A stretch of 26,975 bases of DNA from CAZPRQ01 sp964589415 (GCA_964589415.1 CAZPRQ010000014.1:1-26975); one strand, 5' to 3'; numbered from the stretch's first letter, positions 6,694 to 13,698 are shown. Made by a program: numbers and translations. Notes: generated by a model not told the origin, from the sequence alone.

Positions 6694-7087
6694 GGGAGCT
6701 GGGATTCGAACCCAGGACCCACCGGTTACACCGACCCTTAAATTTCTTTAAGGAGTGGACTATATCATTCCCGCCCTTTCTTACGAAAGGGTACGGGACG
6801 AGGCGCTTCCCAACTCGCCTGTGGCGAGTAAGTACTCTCTCTCCAACGTCGCATAAAGCTATGTCGGATACAATCGAGATAGTCTCTGAACCTTCCCCGC
6901 CTCTGGCGGGGCTTGGCTGCTGATTACCATTTTACAGGTTTCCAGTCCCAACTTCGCTATGTATTAACGATGTCGAGATCCCTACTCACCGTAGGGACAA
7001 TTCACCTCGTGTTTCCATTCCCAATTACTTGAGAAGGCTGCAACTTATGTATTACAGCCGGTTGCTCTACCGCTGAGCTACTCCCGA
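6688..7087 (-). tRNA. tRNA-Asn (GUU) interrupted by a group I intron
   Basis: Exon 1 is 7054-7087 and exon 2 is 6688-6728, with an encoded CCA. Acceptor TCGGGAG pairs with CTCCCGA, then U8 A9, D-arm GCTC/GAGC, anticodon stem ACCGG/CCGGT, T-arm CTGGG TTCGAAT CCCAG, discriminator G. Removing 6729-7053 gives the loop CTGTTAA, anticodon GTT, identical to the usual bacterial tRNA-Asn loop, and G73 also fits Asn. The 5' exon then ends in the U of a U-G wobble and the intron ends in G, as group I splicing requires. Splicing between anticodon positions 35 and 36 is inferred; a join after U33 would read tRNA-Thr (UGU) but would place a U-A pair at the splice site. The preceding GIY-YIG gene overlaps the tRNA 5' end by 10 nt. 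Confidence 0.88.
6729..7053 (-). ncRNA. Group I self-splicing intron in the tRNA-Asn anticodon
   Basis: About 325 nt with the conserved group I core on the minus strand: Q-like AATCAGCAGCCAAGC (6911-6925), R-like TTCAGAGACTATCTCGA (6874-6890) and S-like GATATAGTCC (6757-6766). GACTAT of R pairs with ATAGTC of S as P7. P1 forms between exon GGCTGT and intron GCAGCC with the diagnostic U-G pair at the splice site, and the last intron base is G. Peripheral hairpins are GC-rich (CCCCGCC/GGCGGGG at 6896-6912; ACTCGCC/GGCGAGT at 6813-6830). No homing endonuclease frame lies inside; the GIY-YIG genes are outside, on either side. The intron is probably a ribozyme that must splice for the cell to make this tRNA-Asn. 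Confidence 0.88.
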
Positions 7088-7335
7088 ATATTTTCCTTAA
7101 CATTTTCATCAAGCCATTTCCGGCCTTGACCAGACTTCAAGAATCTTTCTCTTCTTAAAGCCTCGCTTTTTGTCGTAAATATTTCTTGATGAATTAATAC
7201 CCACGGTTTATTTTGTCGGGTAAAACTATTTGTACCACTATTATGTTCGGCAAGTCTTTCTATTGCAAGCTTTGAACTAGAACCCACATACCTCTTACCA
7301 TTCTTTAAACTTTTTAAAATATAGGTGCAAAACAT
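7078..7335 (-). CDS. GIY-YIG domain protein overlapping the tRNA-Asn 5' end
   Basis: An 85-residue GIY-YIG protein: TYILKS (residues 4-9), YVGSS (16-20), an RLAEHNSG helix, WVLIHQE, and the glutamate helix KSEALRRERFLKSGQGR. Its last codons (N-I-R-E-stop) are read from the tRNA acceptor strand, and its TAG stop is U8-A9-G10 of the tRNA, so mRNA and tRNA share 10 nt and the upstream transcript must be cut at the tRNA 5' end. Upstream, at about 7368-7435, lie a tRNA-5'-like scrap and palindromes. The layout 'tRNA 5' scrap, GIY-YIG, tRNA' is also seen at the tRNA-Ser gene. Confidence 0.85.
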   Translation of the reverse strand: MFCTYILKSLKNGKRYVGSSSKLAIERLAEHNSGTNSFTRQNKPWVLIHQEIFTTKSEALRRERFLKSGQGRKWLDENVKENIRE

Positions 7336-7342
7336 ATTTTCA

Positions 7343-7460
7343 GCCTCCGCCAGAGGCGGACCAGCCTCAGGCTGGGATTGCTCTACCGCTTTTTAATCTG
7401 CCTTTGGCAGAGAGCTACCCTGCCTGCCAGCGCCTAAGGCGCAGCATATGGCGGGCAGGC
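7343..7460. repeat. Palindrome cluster with degenerate tRNA 5' sequence
   Basis: A run of short GC-rich hairpins: TCCGCC/GGCGGA, CCAGCCT/AGGCTGG, TCTGCC/GGCAGA and CCTGCC/GGCAGG. On the minus strand GGGTAGCTC and AGCGGTAGAGCAA, which adjoin in the intact tRNA-Asn D-arm region, are here separated by a ~21-nt insert containing the TCTGCC hairpin. This looks like a decayed 5' portion of the tRNA-Asn gene invaded by a palindrome. Confidence 0.6.
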
Positions 7461-7566
7461 CCCAAACGTTCGATGATGTAATCATCTTTGGATATTTTAT
7501 CAGCTGCCAGGTTTTTTATCAAGCCCGGGTCCGCGGTTTCGCCTGGACAAGAACGTAATTCTTTTG
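7461..7566 (-). pseudogene. Possible C-terminal gene fragment
   Basis: On the minus strand one frame reads protein-like text (ISKELRSCPGETADPGL, then IKNLAADKISKDDYIIERL) with sensible codons, then runs into the palindrome cluster, where the reading becomes repeat-derived. Its 5' side merges with the upstream region of the opposing 263-residue gene and has no supported start. I treat it as a truncated remnant of an unidentified gene; it could also be chance coding. Confidence 0.3.
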
Positions 7567-7683
7567 ATATGCTAGGGTGTCTTGTCCATGGGACAAGCGG
7601 TATTTGCCACTGGAAGCGGTGGCAAAAATGTTTACAATCAGAATCATACGCTATGCCAATGGGGCAGGTAGTATGGAGGAAAC

Positions 7684-8475
7684 ATGTCAAACCCTACAGA
7701 CGGTATTGCCGATTTGCAAAGGTTAGCGGAAATCGGCAAGCTAGTTTTACAAGCCACCCAAGCATGGGGCGGCAACGAAGAATCACTAAACAACGTAGTT
7801 GACAATCGGCGCGCTCTGAATCGAATTGGCCACAGGGTGGTGTTGGAAGAACATGGGATTTTTGAAATTATGTACCCGTTTCATCTTTGCCCAAACCTCC
7901 TTGACGACAGCACTCTCGCGGAATTGAGGCGCGAAAACGTTGTCCTTGATAACAATATCTTCAAGGAAGGAAACGGAAGGTGGTTCAGTTACAATAGCGG
8001 ATGGGACCATGTGGCCAGAAGCATAGTTAGCGGACCCTTCACGCTCTTGCTATTTAAGAATAACAAGGGCCTAAATTTGCACGAGCAAATAAAACTCTTG
8101 GAGTCTCTGGGGTACTGCCCGGCGCAGCTGCGCATGGCGCCGGCATTCGTAAAACGCGTAAGCGGAGGACTCGCCTCGGAGGCCATAACCGGCTTTGGCG
8201 TTCGGAAATACGTACTGCTCGGCTCGGTCGCCCAGACTGGCGAAAACAACATGGTGCCTGTGTTAATTCGCCGAAATAGTTATGATGGAAAAAGTGGGCC
8301 ATGGCACCTACGGTTGGAGAAAATAAATTCCGAATCAAGGGATTTTAAATTGCTAGCGACTCCGGTCAGCATGCATGATCTCAAAATGAAGCTGCCGGGC
8401 CCCGGTCACGGCTTAGGATATACACTCTATGACGAGTTCGATGACCGTCCGCCCCAACAACAGGGGCTAAAGTAA
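7684..8475 (+). CDS. Unrecognised 263-residue protein
   Basis: I do not recognise the family. GGAGG lies 4 nt before the ATG, and the gene ends in a strong terminator, so it is a complete unit. The protein appears soluble: an N-terminal helix (IADLQRLAEIGKLVLQATQAW), then a mixed alpha/beta body with LLDDSTLAELRREN and several aromatic-rich strands (RWFSYNSGWDHVA). The Gly/Pro-rich C-terminal end contains PGPGHGLGYTLYDEFDDRPP, which may form a flexible tail. Its leader (7560-7683) carries two hairpins, CTTGTCC/GGACAAG and TGCCAC/GTGGCA, and a TTTACA that could be a -35. The antisense frames are shadows. Confidence 0.75.
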   Translation: MSNPTDGIADLQRLAEIGKLVLQATQAWGGNEESLNNVVDNRRALNRIGHRVVLEEHGIFEIMYPFHLCPNLLDDSTLAELRRENVVLDNNIFKEGNGRWFSYNSGWDHVARSIVSGPFTLLLFKNNKGLNLHEQIKLLESLGYCPAQLRMAPAFVKRVSGGLASEAITGFGVRKYVLLGSVAQTGENNMVPVLIRRNSYDGKSGPWHLRLEKINSESRDFKLLATPVSMHDLKMKLPGPGHGLGYTLYDEFDDRPPQQQGLK

Positions 8476-8502
8476 GCTCTTTGCGTTACTCTCTTCTCGC
8501 AC

Positions 8503-8546
8503 AGCGCCGACCCGCAATATTTACGCGGGTACCGGCGCTTTTTTTA
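8503..8546 (+). terminator. Terminator of the 263-residue gene
   Basis: A two-tier stem, outer AGCGCCG with CGGCGCT and inner ACCCGC with GCGGGT, then TTTTTTT. It lies 27 bp after the stop codon. Confidence 0.88.
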
Positions 8547-8605
8547 TTAAATTAGGCTTCCACACTTACCATTGTTGTCAACATTATAAAAAGGAGTATG
8601 TACGC

Positions 8606-9583
8606 TTACAACCCGCTCGCCTTGGTTAAACGGTTAACAATAGCTTTCCCAAGCCCCTGCTCGGAAGGCAACGGACAAAAAATTATTTTTACTCCTTGCC
8701 CATCCAGCTTCCTAAAACCGGCGTATAGCCGCCTGGCCAAGGAAGATAGGCTGTTTTTACTCCCCCACTTATATAGAATTACGTTTTCCCCAAAAAACGC
8801 GTTTTTCCATTCGTTAAAAATGATTACTCCCGCGGGCAAAGCAATATTTTTTTTAAGCTGTTGCCTTAAATCCTTAAAAGATTTAACCAGTACCACCCTG
8901 GCCTTGGGGCTATAGTGATACTTATATTGCCCGGGGGTCTTTTTAGACTTCGTTCCGGAATAATCTAACAAATTCGGCAAAGCTTTTTTTAAATGAATAT
9001 ATGGCAATCCGCCGGGCCTTAAAATTTTTGGCAGTTTAGCGGTCATGTCTACCACAGTAGACTCCACTCCCACCCGGCAACGGCCGGCCTTAATTACGGC
9101 TTCTATTTTTCCCTCCAAATCTTCCATCACGTGCTCCCAGCTGGTTGGGCTAGTATGGCTAAAAACATTGGCGCTCGGAGCGGCAATGGGTACGCCGGAT
9201 AATTGAATTAATTTTAACGCCAACACATGCGCCGGCATGCGCACTCCCACAGTTTGTTTTCCGGCAGTTACCATATCTGAAACCGCCGGACGCTTTTTTA
9301 AAACCAGGGTCAATGGCCCGGGCCAAAATTCCTTGGCAAGTTTTTTTGCCTCCGGCGTAAACACAGCCACTGTCTCTGCCATTTTTAAACTGCTTACATG
9401 CACAATGAGCGGGTCGGAAAACGGACGCTGCTTGGCCTTAAAAATACGCCTAACAGCGCGCACGTTAAAAGCATTGGCACCCAAGCCATAAACCGTTTCG
9501 GTAGGAAAAGCCACCAATTTATTGTTTACAACAAGCCTGGCTGCTTTATGTATTTCCTTGGAATTTAAAATTTCAGTTTCCAT
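8606..9583 (-). CDS. sua5: Threonylcarbamoyl-AMP synthase (Sua5 type)
   Basis: Makes threonylcarbamoyl-AMP from threonine, bicarbonate and ATP, the first step of t6A modification at position 37 of ANN-decoding tRNAs, which include the tRNA-Asn in this window. The YrdC domain covers about residues 5-200: FPTETVYGLGANA, KAKQRPFSDPLIVHV, WPGPLTLVLKK, VGVRMPAHVLAL, APSANVFSHTSPT and VESTVVDM. The C-terminal Sua5 domain (about 215-325) has the linker PGQYKYHYSPKA, so this is the long Sua5 form rather than the short TsaC. The ATG at 9583 has AGGA about 10 nt upstream and an extended -10 at 9645-9650. Antisense frames are shadows. Confidence 0.95.
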   Translation of the reverse strand: METEILNSKEIHKAARLVVNNKLVAFPTETVYGLGANAFNVRAVRRIFKAKQRPFSDPLIVHVSSLKMAETVAVFTPEAKKLAKEFWPGPLTLVLKKRPAVSDMVTAGKQTVGVRMPAHVLALKLIQLSGVPIAAPSANVFSHTSPTSWEHVMEDLEGKIEAVIKAGRCRVGVESTVVDMTAKLPKILRPGGLPYIHLKKALPNLLDYSGTKSKKTPGQYKYHYSPKARVVLVKSFKDLRQQLKKNIALPAGVIIFNEWKNAFFGENVILYKWGSKNSLSSLARRLYAGFRKLDGQGVKIIFCPLPSEQGLGKAIVNRLTKASGL

Positions 9584-9644
9584 GTGGTTCTATTCCTATT
9601 TTGAGAATAAACTTAATACCGAGAAGTCTTTAACCTTAACAGGC

Positions 9645-9650
9645 ATAATA
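9645..9650 (-). promoter_or_regulatory. Extended -10 box of sua5
   Basis: Minus-strand TGGTATTATG about 62 bp before the start codon, directly after a GC-rich hairpin, as at 2497 and 3982. Confidence 0.5.
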
Positions 9651-9663
9651 CCATAATATGGCA

Positions 9664-9695
9664 AACCCCGCTTTCCCATAGGGACAAGCGGGGTT
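9664..9695 (-). terminator. GC-rich hairpin ending the small unit before sua5
   Basis: AACCCCGCTT pairs perfectly with AAGCGGGGTT around a 12-nt loop. The T-run is short (GTTTGCC), so termination may be partial. It follows the stop codon of the 29-residue frame by about 40 bp. Confidence 0.55.
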
Positions 9696-9733
9696 CACTG
9701 GAAGTATGCTTTTCTCATTCGGCGAAACTTAGC

Positions 9734-9823
9734 TTAATTTGCATGTTTGCATGAGCCATAACCCGGCCCTAGAGCTGTTCGCGAAGTAGAAAAGCTACTC
9801 GCTCGTTCTGCTCTTGCATCCAT
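9734..9823 (-). CDS. Candidate 29-residue peptide or small RNA gene
   Basis: A minus-strand ATG at 9823 has GGAAAGGA 6-7 nt upstream and opens a 29-codon frame ending TAA. The peptide begins MDARAERASSFSTS and ends LGPGYGSCKHAN. It has its own promoter-like pair, TTGACT (9865-9870) and TAAACT (9843-9848) with a 16-bp spacer, and a hairpin terminator downstream at 9664-9695. The coding DNA also folds (GAGTAG/CTACTTC inside GAGC/GCTC), so the unit may be a structured RNA instead. I do not know a family. It sits between rpoD and sua5 on the same strand. Confidence 0.45.
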   Translation of the reverse strand: MDARAERASSFSTSRTALGPGYGSCKHAN

Positions 9824-9842
9824 TAATTCCTTTCCTACTATA

Positions 9843-9870
9843 AGTTTACGCCTTTATGGACTTTAGTCAA
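9843..9870 (-). promoter_or_regulatory. Promoter of the small unit
   Basis: Minus-strand -35 TTGACT (9865-9870) and -10 TAAACT (9843-9848), spacer 16 bp. The expected transcript start is about 15 nt before the Shine-Dalgarno of the 29-residue frame. Confidence 0.45.
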
Positions 9871-9947
9871 TGGTTAAAATTCCATTATATTTAAGACTTT
9901 TTCCCCAATTGGTGGATAAAACTATTTTACTATTTATGTCCTTAAAT

Positions 9948-11213
9948 TTAGTAATCGCGGAGTTTATGTATGTCTACATGTTCCCGAATTCTCTCCAAGG
10001 CTTTAGATTCAATCTGCCTTATGCGCTCGCGCGTTACACCAAATTCTTCGCCAACCTCTTCCAAAGTATGGGTAACTCCGTCTTCCAAACCAAACCGCAT
10101 TTTAAGAATTTTCTGCTCCCTGGGATCCAAGTCCTTTAAAATACTTTGGACATATTCCCTCAAAATTTGCCTGCCGGCCATTTCGTTCGGCTTGGTGGTT
10201 TCTTCATCCACAATAAAATCCCCAAGGTTCGACTCTTCTTCGCCGTCATCGCCAACGGGCGAGTCTATGGAAACGGTTTCCTGGGAAATCTTTTTCAAGT
10301 GATAAACTTTTTCCACTTCTATGCCCATTTCCGCGGCAATTTCTTCCGGCAAAGGTTCTCTGCCTAAATCCTGAACCAAGGACCGTTCCGCCTGCGCATA
10401 CTTATTTAATGTCTCCACCATATGAACCGGAATGCGGATAGTGCGGGACTGGTCGGCCAACGCGCGGGTAATAGCCTGACGAATCCACCAGGTGGCGTAA
10501 GTAGAAAACTTATAGCCTTTTGTCCAATCGAACTTTTCCACAGCTCTAAACAGCCCCAAATTGCCCTCTTGTATTAAATCCAAAAGTCCCAAATTCCTTC
10601 CCATGTATTTTTTAGCAATAGAAACCACCAGCCTAAGGTTGGCCTCGGTCAATTTTTTTCTTGCCGTCACATCGCCTTTGGCTATGCGCTTAGCCAAGTC
10701 TATTTCCTCTTCACCGGTTAAAAGCGAAACTTTCCCAATTTCGCGCAAATACATTTGAATACTGTCGTCGTAAATGTCGCCTAAATCGAAGGCGTCTATT
10801 TCGTCGTCATGCTTTTTCTTCTTGCCTTTACCTTTTTCAACAACTACCTCTGGCGCTTTATTCTGTTCCCAAACACTGGCCACTTCCTGGTCAACAATTT
10901 CCACGCCCCGTTTTTCCAGTTTATCCATAACTCTCTCAAGACCGGACAGGTCATCTTCAAATTGAGGCAAGGCATGTAAAATTTCCGCCTCGGTAATAAA
11001 ACCACGCTCAGTTCCTTTGTCTAGAAGGGGTTTTAAAACCTTATCTAAATCCACCGCTAGTGGCTGCTGAGATTGCGGTTTTTTAGCCAATACCTTTTGC
11101 CCGTGCTTCTTGTTCTTGCGAATTTTGGCCTTAATCTTTTTCCGGACAATTTTAGCCGGCTTTTTTGACTTATGTGGTTTTTTCAAAATTTTAGCTTTCT
11201 TCTTATGTGCCAT
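9948..11213 (-). CDS. rpoD: RNA polymerase primary sigma factor (RpoD)
   Basis: A 421-residue sigma-70 protein directing promoter recognition. After a basic Lys-rich N-terminal ~55 residues comes a region 1.1-like domain (LLDKGTERGFITEAEILHAL), region 1.2 (DSIQMYLREIGKVSLLT), region 2 with EANLRLVVSIAKKYMGRN, LDLIQEGNLGLFRAVEKFD and the -10-binding FSTYATWWIRQAITRAL, region 3 (RIPVHMVETLNKY), and region 4 with the -35 helix-turn-helix GVTRERIRQIESKAL. The frame stays open upstream to an ATG at 11324 next to the dnaG stop, but that 37-residue extension is unlike sigma factors. The ATG at 11213 has AGGTG 6 nt upstream and a TATAAT further up. The order dnaG then rpoD matches the classical macromolecular-synthesis operon. 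Confidence 0.95.
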   Translation of the reverse strand: MAHKKKAKILKKPHKSKKPAKIVRKKIKAKIRKNKKHGQKVLAKKPQSQQPLAVDLDKVLKPLLDKGTERGFITEAEILHALPQFEDDLSGLERVMDKLEKRGVEIVDQEVASVWEQNKAPEVVVEKGKGKKKKHDDEIDAFDLGDIYDDSIQMYLREIGKVSLLTGEEEIDLAKRIAKGDVTARKKLTEANLRLVVSIAKKYMGRNLGLLDLIQEGNLGLFRAVEKFDWTKGYKFSTYATWWIRQAITRALADQSRTIRIPVHMVETLNKYAQAERSLVQDLGREPLPEEIAAEMGIEVEKVYHLKKISQETVSIDSPVGDDGEEESNLGDFIVDEETTKPNEMAGRQILREYVQSILKDLDPREQKILKMRFGLEDGVTHTLEEVGEEFGVTRERIRQIESKALERIREHVDIHKLRDY

Positions 11214-11265
11214 AAATACACCTAACGTAAAATTTCCGCGCTTTTCTGGTCGCGCGAAATAATAA

Positions 11266-11271
11266 ATTATA
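11266..11271 (-). promoter_or_regulatory. -10 box between dnaG and rpoD
   Basis: Minus-strand TATAAT about 53 bp before the chosen rpoD ATG. It would give rpoD its own transcript besides readthrough from dnaG. No strong -35 is seen. Confidence 0.45.
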
Positions 11272-11324
11272 TAGCGGCATACTAACCGCCGATTAAAATG
11301 ACATAATTTCCTAAAAAGCGCCAT

Positions 11325-13082
11325 TTATAGCTGCTTTTCATATGTCATTCTGGTTTGGGCAAGCTGTAAAAACAGCTTGGTAAGTTCACCCACTTGGGCT
11401 GAATTTTTATTGCCCTCCGCCCGTTTAATTTCATGCGCAAGACTTTTTTGTTGGCGCTTAATGGCATTTAGCCTCAATAGCGCGAAACTGCGGTCAAGTT
11501 GCCGCTGGTACGCTTCGGGTGACGGACTCTCTGCTAATTGTGATTCTACCATAAATACCCCCTCCTTGGCTAGGGGGTCATCGGCAGAAGGCAGGCTTCC
11601 ACCGCCTTTAAACCAAGGTTCAAGCAGCTGCCTAATTTCTAAACTTTCAAAATCTTCCGCCCCCGCTTCAGCCTTTACTCGTTTCGCAAAATCCTCAAAA
11701 TTTAAAACCGCACCTAAAAGTTCTTTTTCTAGCGCCGAAACCGGCCTGACAGTCAAAGCTACCTGCTTTACCCCTGACTGGGTATTTACTTTCTTTGCCT
11801 GTTTGCTTTTTTCTATGGCGGCAGTAAGCGCGGCTGGAGAAATTTCCATAAGCGAAGAAATTTTTGACACGTAGTGCTCCAATTCCAACGGATCTGCTAG
11901 CCTGGAAAGTAACGGCAGTAAATTCTCGGCAATCTGCTTTTTATTTTGAACAGAGGCGGGATTATAACCTTGGAAAGCTTTTTCTACATAAAAATCCAAA
12001 AACAAAGATGCGTCTTTTACCGCCGCCTCCCACGCAGACGGATTTGTTTGGATTAGCTCGTCCGGATCCTTGGCACCGGCAAATACAATAATCCTAATTG
12101 TAAAATCTTTTCCCAAGTATTGCTCCACTGCCCGACGAGTAGCCAATATTCCCGCCTGGTCGGCATCGAAGCAAAATTTTAAATTTCGAGTCAGCCTGCC
12201 TAACTGCGCTAACTGAATATCGGTTAGCGCCGTACCGCTGGAAGCCACGGTATTTGCAAAACCGGCCTGGTGCGCGGTTATGCAGTCCATTTGGCCTTCC
12301 ACAATTATAGCCTCGTCGTTTTTACGAATGGCCTCCTTGGCAAAATTAAGGCCAAACAATACTTTACCTTTATGGTATATTTCTGTTTCCGGAGAATTTA
12401 TGTACTTAGCGGCTTTGGCGTTTACCGCCAATATGCGCGCCGAAAACCCGACAGCTTCTCCATAATAATTAAATACGGGAAAAGTTATACGGCCGCGGAA
12501 ACGATCGTAAATTTGCCCGTTTTCATTTTTTGCCGAAACACCGGCTTTAATTAAATGGTTTTTATCCACGCCTTTTTTTGCCAAGGCCTGCTCCAAGGAA
12601 TGAAACCCGTCCGGCGCAAACCCAATTTTCCATTTTTTTATGGTTTCCAAAGTAAGCCCCCGGCCTTCCAAATATTCCCGCGCGGGCTTGGCAAAAATTT
12701 GCTTGAGCAATATTTGATGGTAATACTCCGCGGCAAAGGCGTTAATTTTGAGCAGCAAGTCCTTTTCGTCGGACTCTGTCTTACTTAACCCTTTATACTG
12801 GGGCAAATTTACACCGGCTTTTTGAGCCAAAATTTTTAAAGCTTCTTTGAATTCAATATTTTCATACCTCATAAGGAAGCCGAAAATATCACCACCTTCG
12901 CCGCAACCAAAACAATGCCAAATTTGTTTTTGAGGCGAAATCATAAGGCTAGGGCTTTTTTCACTATGAAAAGGACAGACAGCTCGAAAATTGCCGCCGG
13001 CCTTTTTTACGCCTATATAGCCGCCAATAAATTCAACTATATTTATACGTTCTTTTATTTCTTGCAAAACTGCATCCGCCAT
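11325..13082 (-). CDS. dnaG: DNA primase (DnaG)
   Basis: A 585-residue primase that lays RNA primers at the replication fork. The N-terminal CHC2 zinc site is CPFHSEKSPSL...WHCFGCGEGGDIFGF (about residues 36-70). The catalytic core includes YDRFRGRITFPVFN and the TOPRIM elements IIVEGQMDCITAHQAG (about 259-274) and CFDADQAGILATRRAV (about 308-323). The C-terminal third is the helicase-interaction region and is poorly conserved. Around residue 504 the protein reads ADDPLAKEGVF, encoded by a palindrome (11557-11578) of a type also seen in spacers, so a repeat appears inserted in frame in the linker. The spacer 13083-13261 upstream holds no gene; it contains a 7-bp inverted repeat near 13213-13238 (TTTTAGA/TCTAAAA). 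Confidence 0.96.
   Translation of the reverse strand: MADAVLQEIKERINIVEFIGGYIGVKKAGGNFRAVCPFHSEKSPSLMISPQKQIWHCFGCGEGGDIFGFLMRYENIEFKEALKILAQKAGVNLPQYKGLSKTESDEKDLLLKINAFAAEYYHQILLKQIFAKPAREYLEGRGLTLETIKKWKIGFAPDGFHSLEQALAKKGVDKNHLIKAGVSAKNENGQIYDRFRGRITFPVFNYYGEAVGFSARILAVNAKAAKYINSPETEIYHKGKVLFGLNFAKEAIRKNDEAIIVEGQMDCITAHQAGFANTVASSGTALTDIQLAQLGRLTRNLKFCFDADQAGILATRRAVEQYLGKDFTIRIIVFAGAKDPDELIQTNPSAWEAAVKDASLFLDFYVEKAFQGYNPASVQNKKQIAENLLPLLSRLADPLELEHYVSKISSLMEISPAALTAAIEKSKQAKKVNTQSGVKQVALTVRPVSALEKELLGAVLNFEDFAKRVKAEAGAEDFESLEIRQLLEPWFKGGGSLPSADDPLAKEGVFMVESQLAESPSPEAYQRQLDRSFALLRLNAIKRQQKSLAHEIKRAEGNKNSAQVGELTKLFLQLAQTRMTYEKQL
11557..11578. repeat. In-frame palindrome inside dnaG
   Basis: ACCCCCT pairs with AGGGGGT around CCTTGGCT. 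On the coding strand it encodes DPLAKEG, close to the SEALAKEG segment made by the palindrome inside endoQ (17976-18007). Confidence 0.65.
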
Positions 13083-13261
13083 TTAAACCAAGTATTAACA
13101 AATAGATTAAATACAAAAAGTAGCTCTCTAAGGTAAATGTAGCAGAAAAGCTGATGCCTAGCCACCTCGACAAAAACAGGCTAAAATGATATTATTGTTA
13201 AGCGTAATTCCAATTTTAGAATACTAAATTAGTCTAAAATGGCAAGCGCGTAAGTCCTAAG

Positions 13262-13292
13262 ATTGTTTACTGTTGATGGAGAGATCGCATAG
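13262..13292 (+). repeat. 31-bp duplicate of the tRNA-Ser 5' region
   Basis: Identical to 13683-13713, which spans 16 bp upstream of tRNA-Ser plus its first 15 nt (GGAGAGATCGCATAG). The tRNA sequence stops there and is replaced by a 9-bp hairpin (CCCGAAGGG/CCCTTCGGG, 13294-13313) and then the GIY-YIG gene. The repeat therefore marks a 421-bp duplicated or inserted unit. Confidence 0.92.
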
Positions 13293-13334
13293 CCCCGAAG
13301 GGGGCCCTTCGGGCTGGTCTAGCACAAAATACAT

Positions 13335-13592
13335 ATGTACTATATATACATTTTAAAAAGTATTAAGCACAAAAGGTTTTATATAGGCAGTACGGATGAT
13401 TTTAGTAGAAGATTGGAAGAACACAATTCGGGCAAAACAACTTCTACCCGCCCATACAGACCCTGGGAATTGATCTATATGGAAGAATGGAGCACTAAAT
13501 CAGAGGCATGTAAAAGAGAGTGGCATCTCAAACATCCTAAAGGGTATCTAGAGAAGCTTGGTATTGTAAAAAAATATGGGAGCATCGAATAG
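13335..13592 (+). CDS. GIY-YIG domain protein between a tRNA-Ser fragment and tRNA-Ser
   Basis: An 85-residue single-domain GIY-YIG protein: YYIYILKS (residues 2-9), FYIGSTDDFSRRLEEHNSG (15-33), a WELIYMEEW strand, and the glutamate helix KSEACKREWHLK. It resembles the 7078-7335 protein in several blocks (YILKS, EHNSG, KSEA.KRE). It lies on the same strand as tRNA-Ser, about 107 bp upstream of it, and is preceded by a copy of the tRNA 5' end. No clear Shine-Dalgarno is seen, so it may be read weakly or from a leaderless start. Its 3' spacer has a CCCGCC/GGCGGG hairpin (13627-13641) and a second copy of TTCGGGCTGG. Confidence 0.88.
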   Translation: MYYIYILKSIKHKRFYIGSTDDFSRRLEEHNSGKTTSTRPYRPWELIYMEEWSTKSEACKREWHLKHPKGYLEKLGIVKKYGSIE

Positions 13593-13698
13593 CTAGCAGG
13601 AGTCATTCGGGCTGGGCACGTGCATCCCGCCAACGGCGGGACAACATCCCAAAATAGTTCGTCAGAAAAAACTCAATACTCAATTGTTTACTGTTGAT

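Noticed and set aside
6606..6923. Plus-strand 105-codon frame across the tRNA-Asn gene
   Set aside because: It overlaps the tRNA exon and the intron core on the other strand; no ribosome site.
6688..7087. Reading the split tRNA as tRNA-Tyr (GUA) or tRNA-Thr (UGU)
   Set aside because: The Tyr reading needs an intron ending in A and no long variable arm is present; the Thr reading puts a U-A pair at the splice site. Asn fits the U-G pair, the final G and the discriminator base.
8598..8915. Plus-strand frame with an AAGGAG-like site before it
   Set aside because: It is antisense to sua5, a certain gene, and its protein resembles nothing; the ribosome-like string is probably chance.
11214..11324. 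N-terminal extension of RpoD starting beside the dnaG stop
   Set aside because: The 37 extra residues are not sigma-like, and a promoter and ribosome site support the start at 11213.
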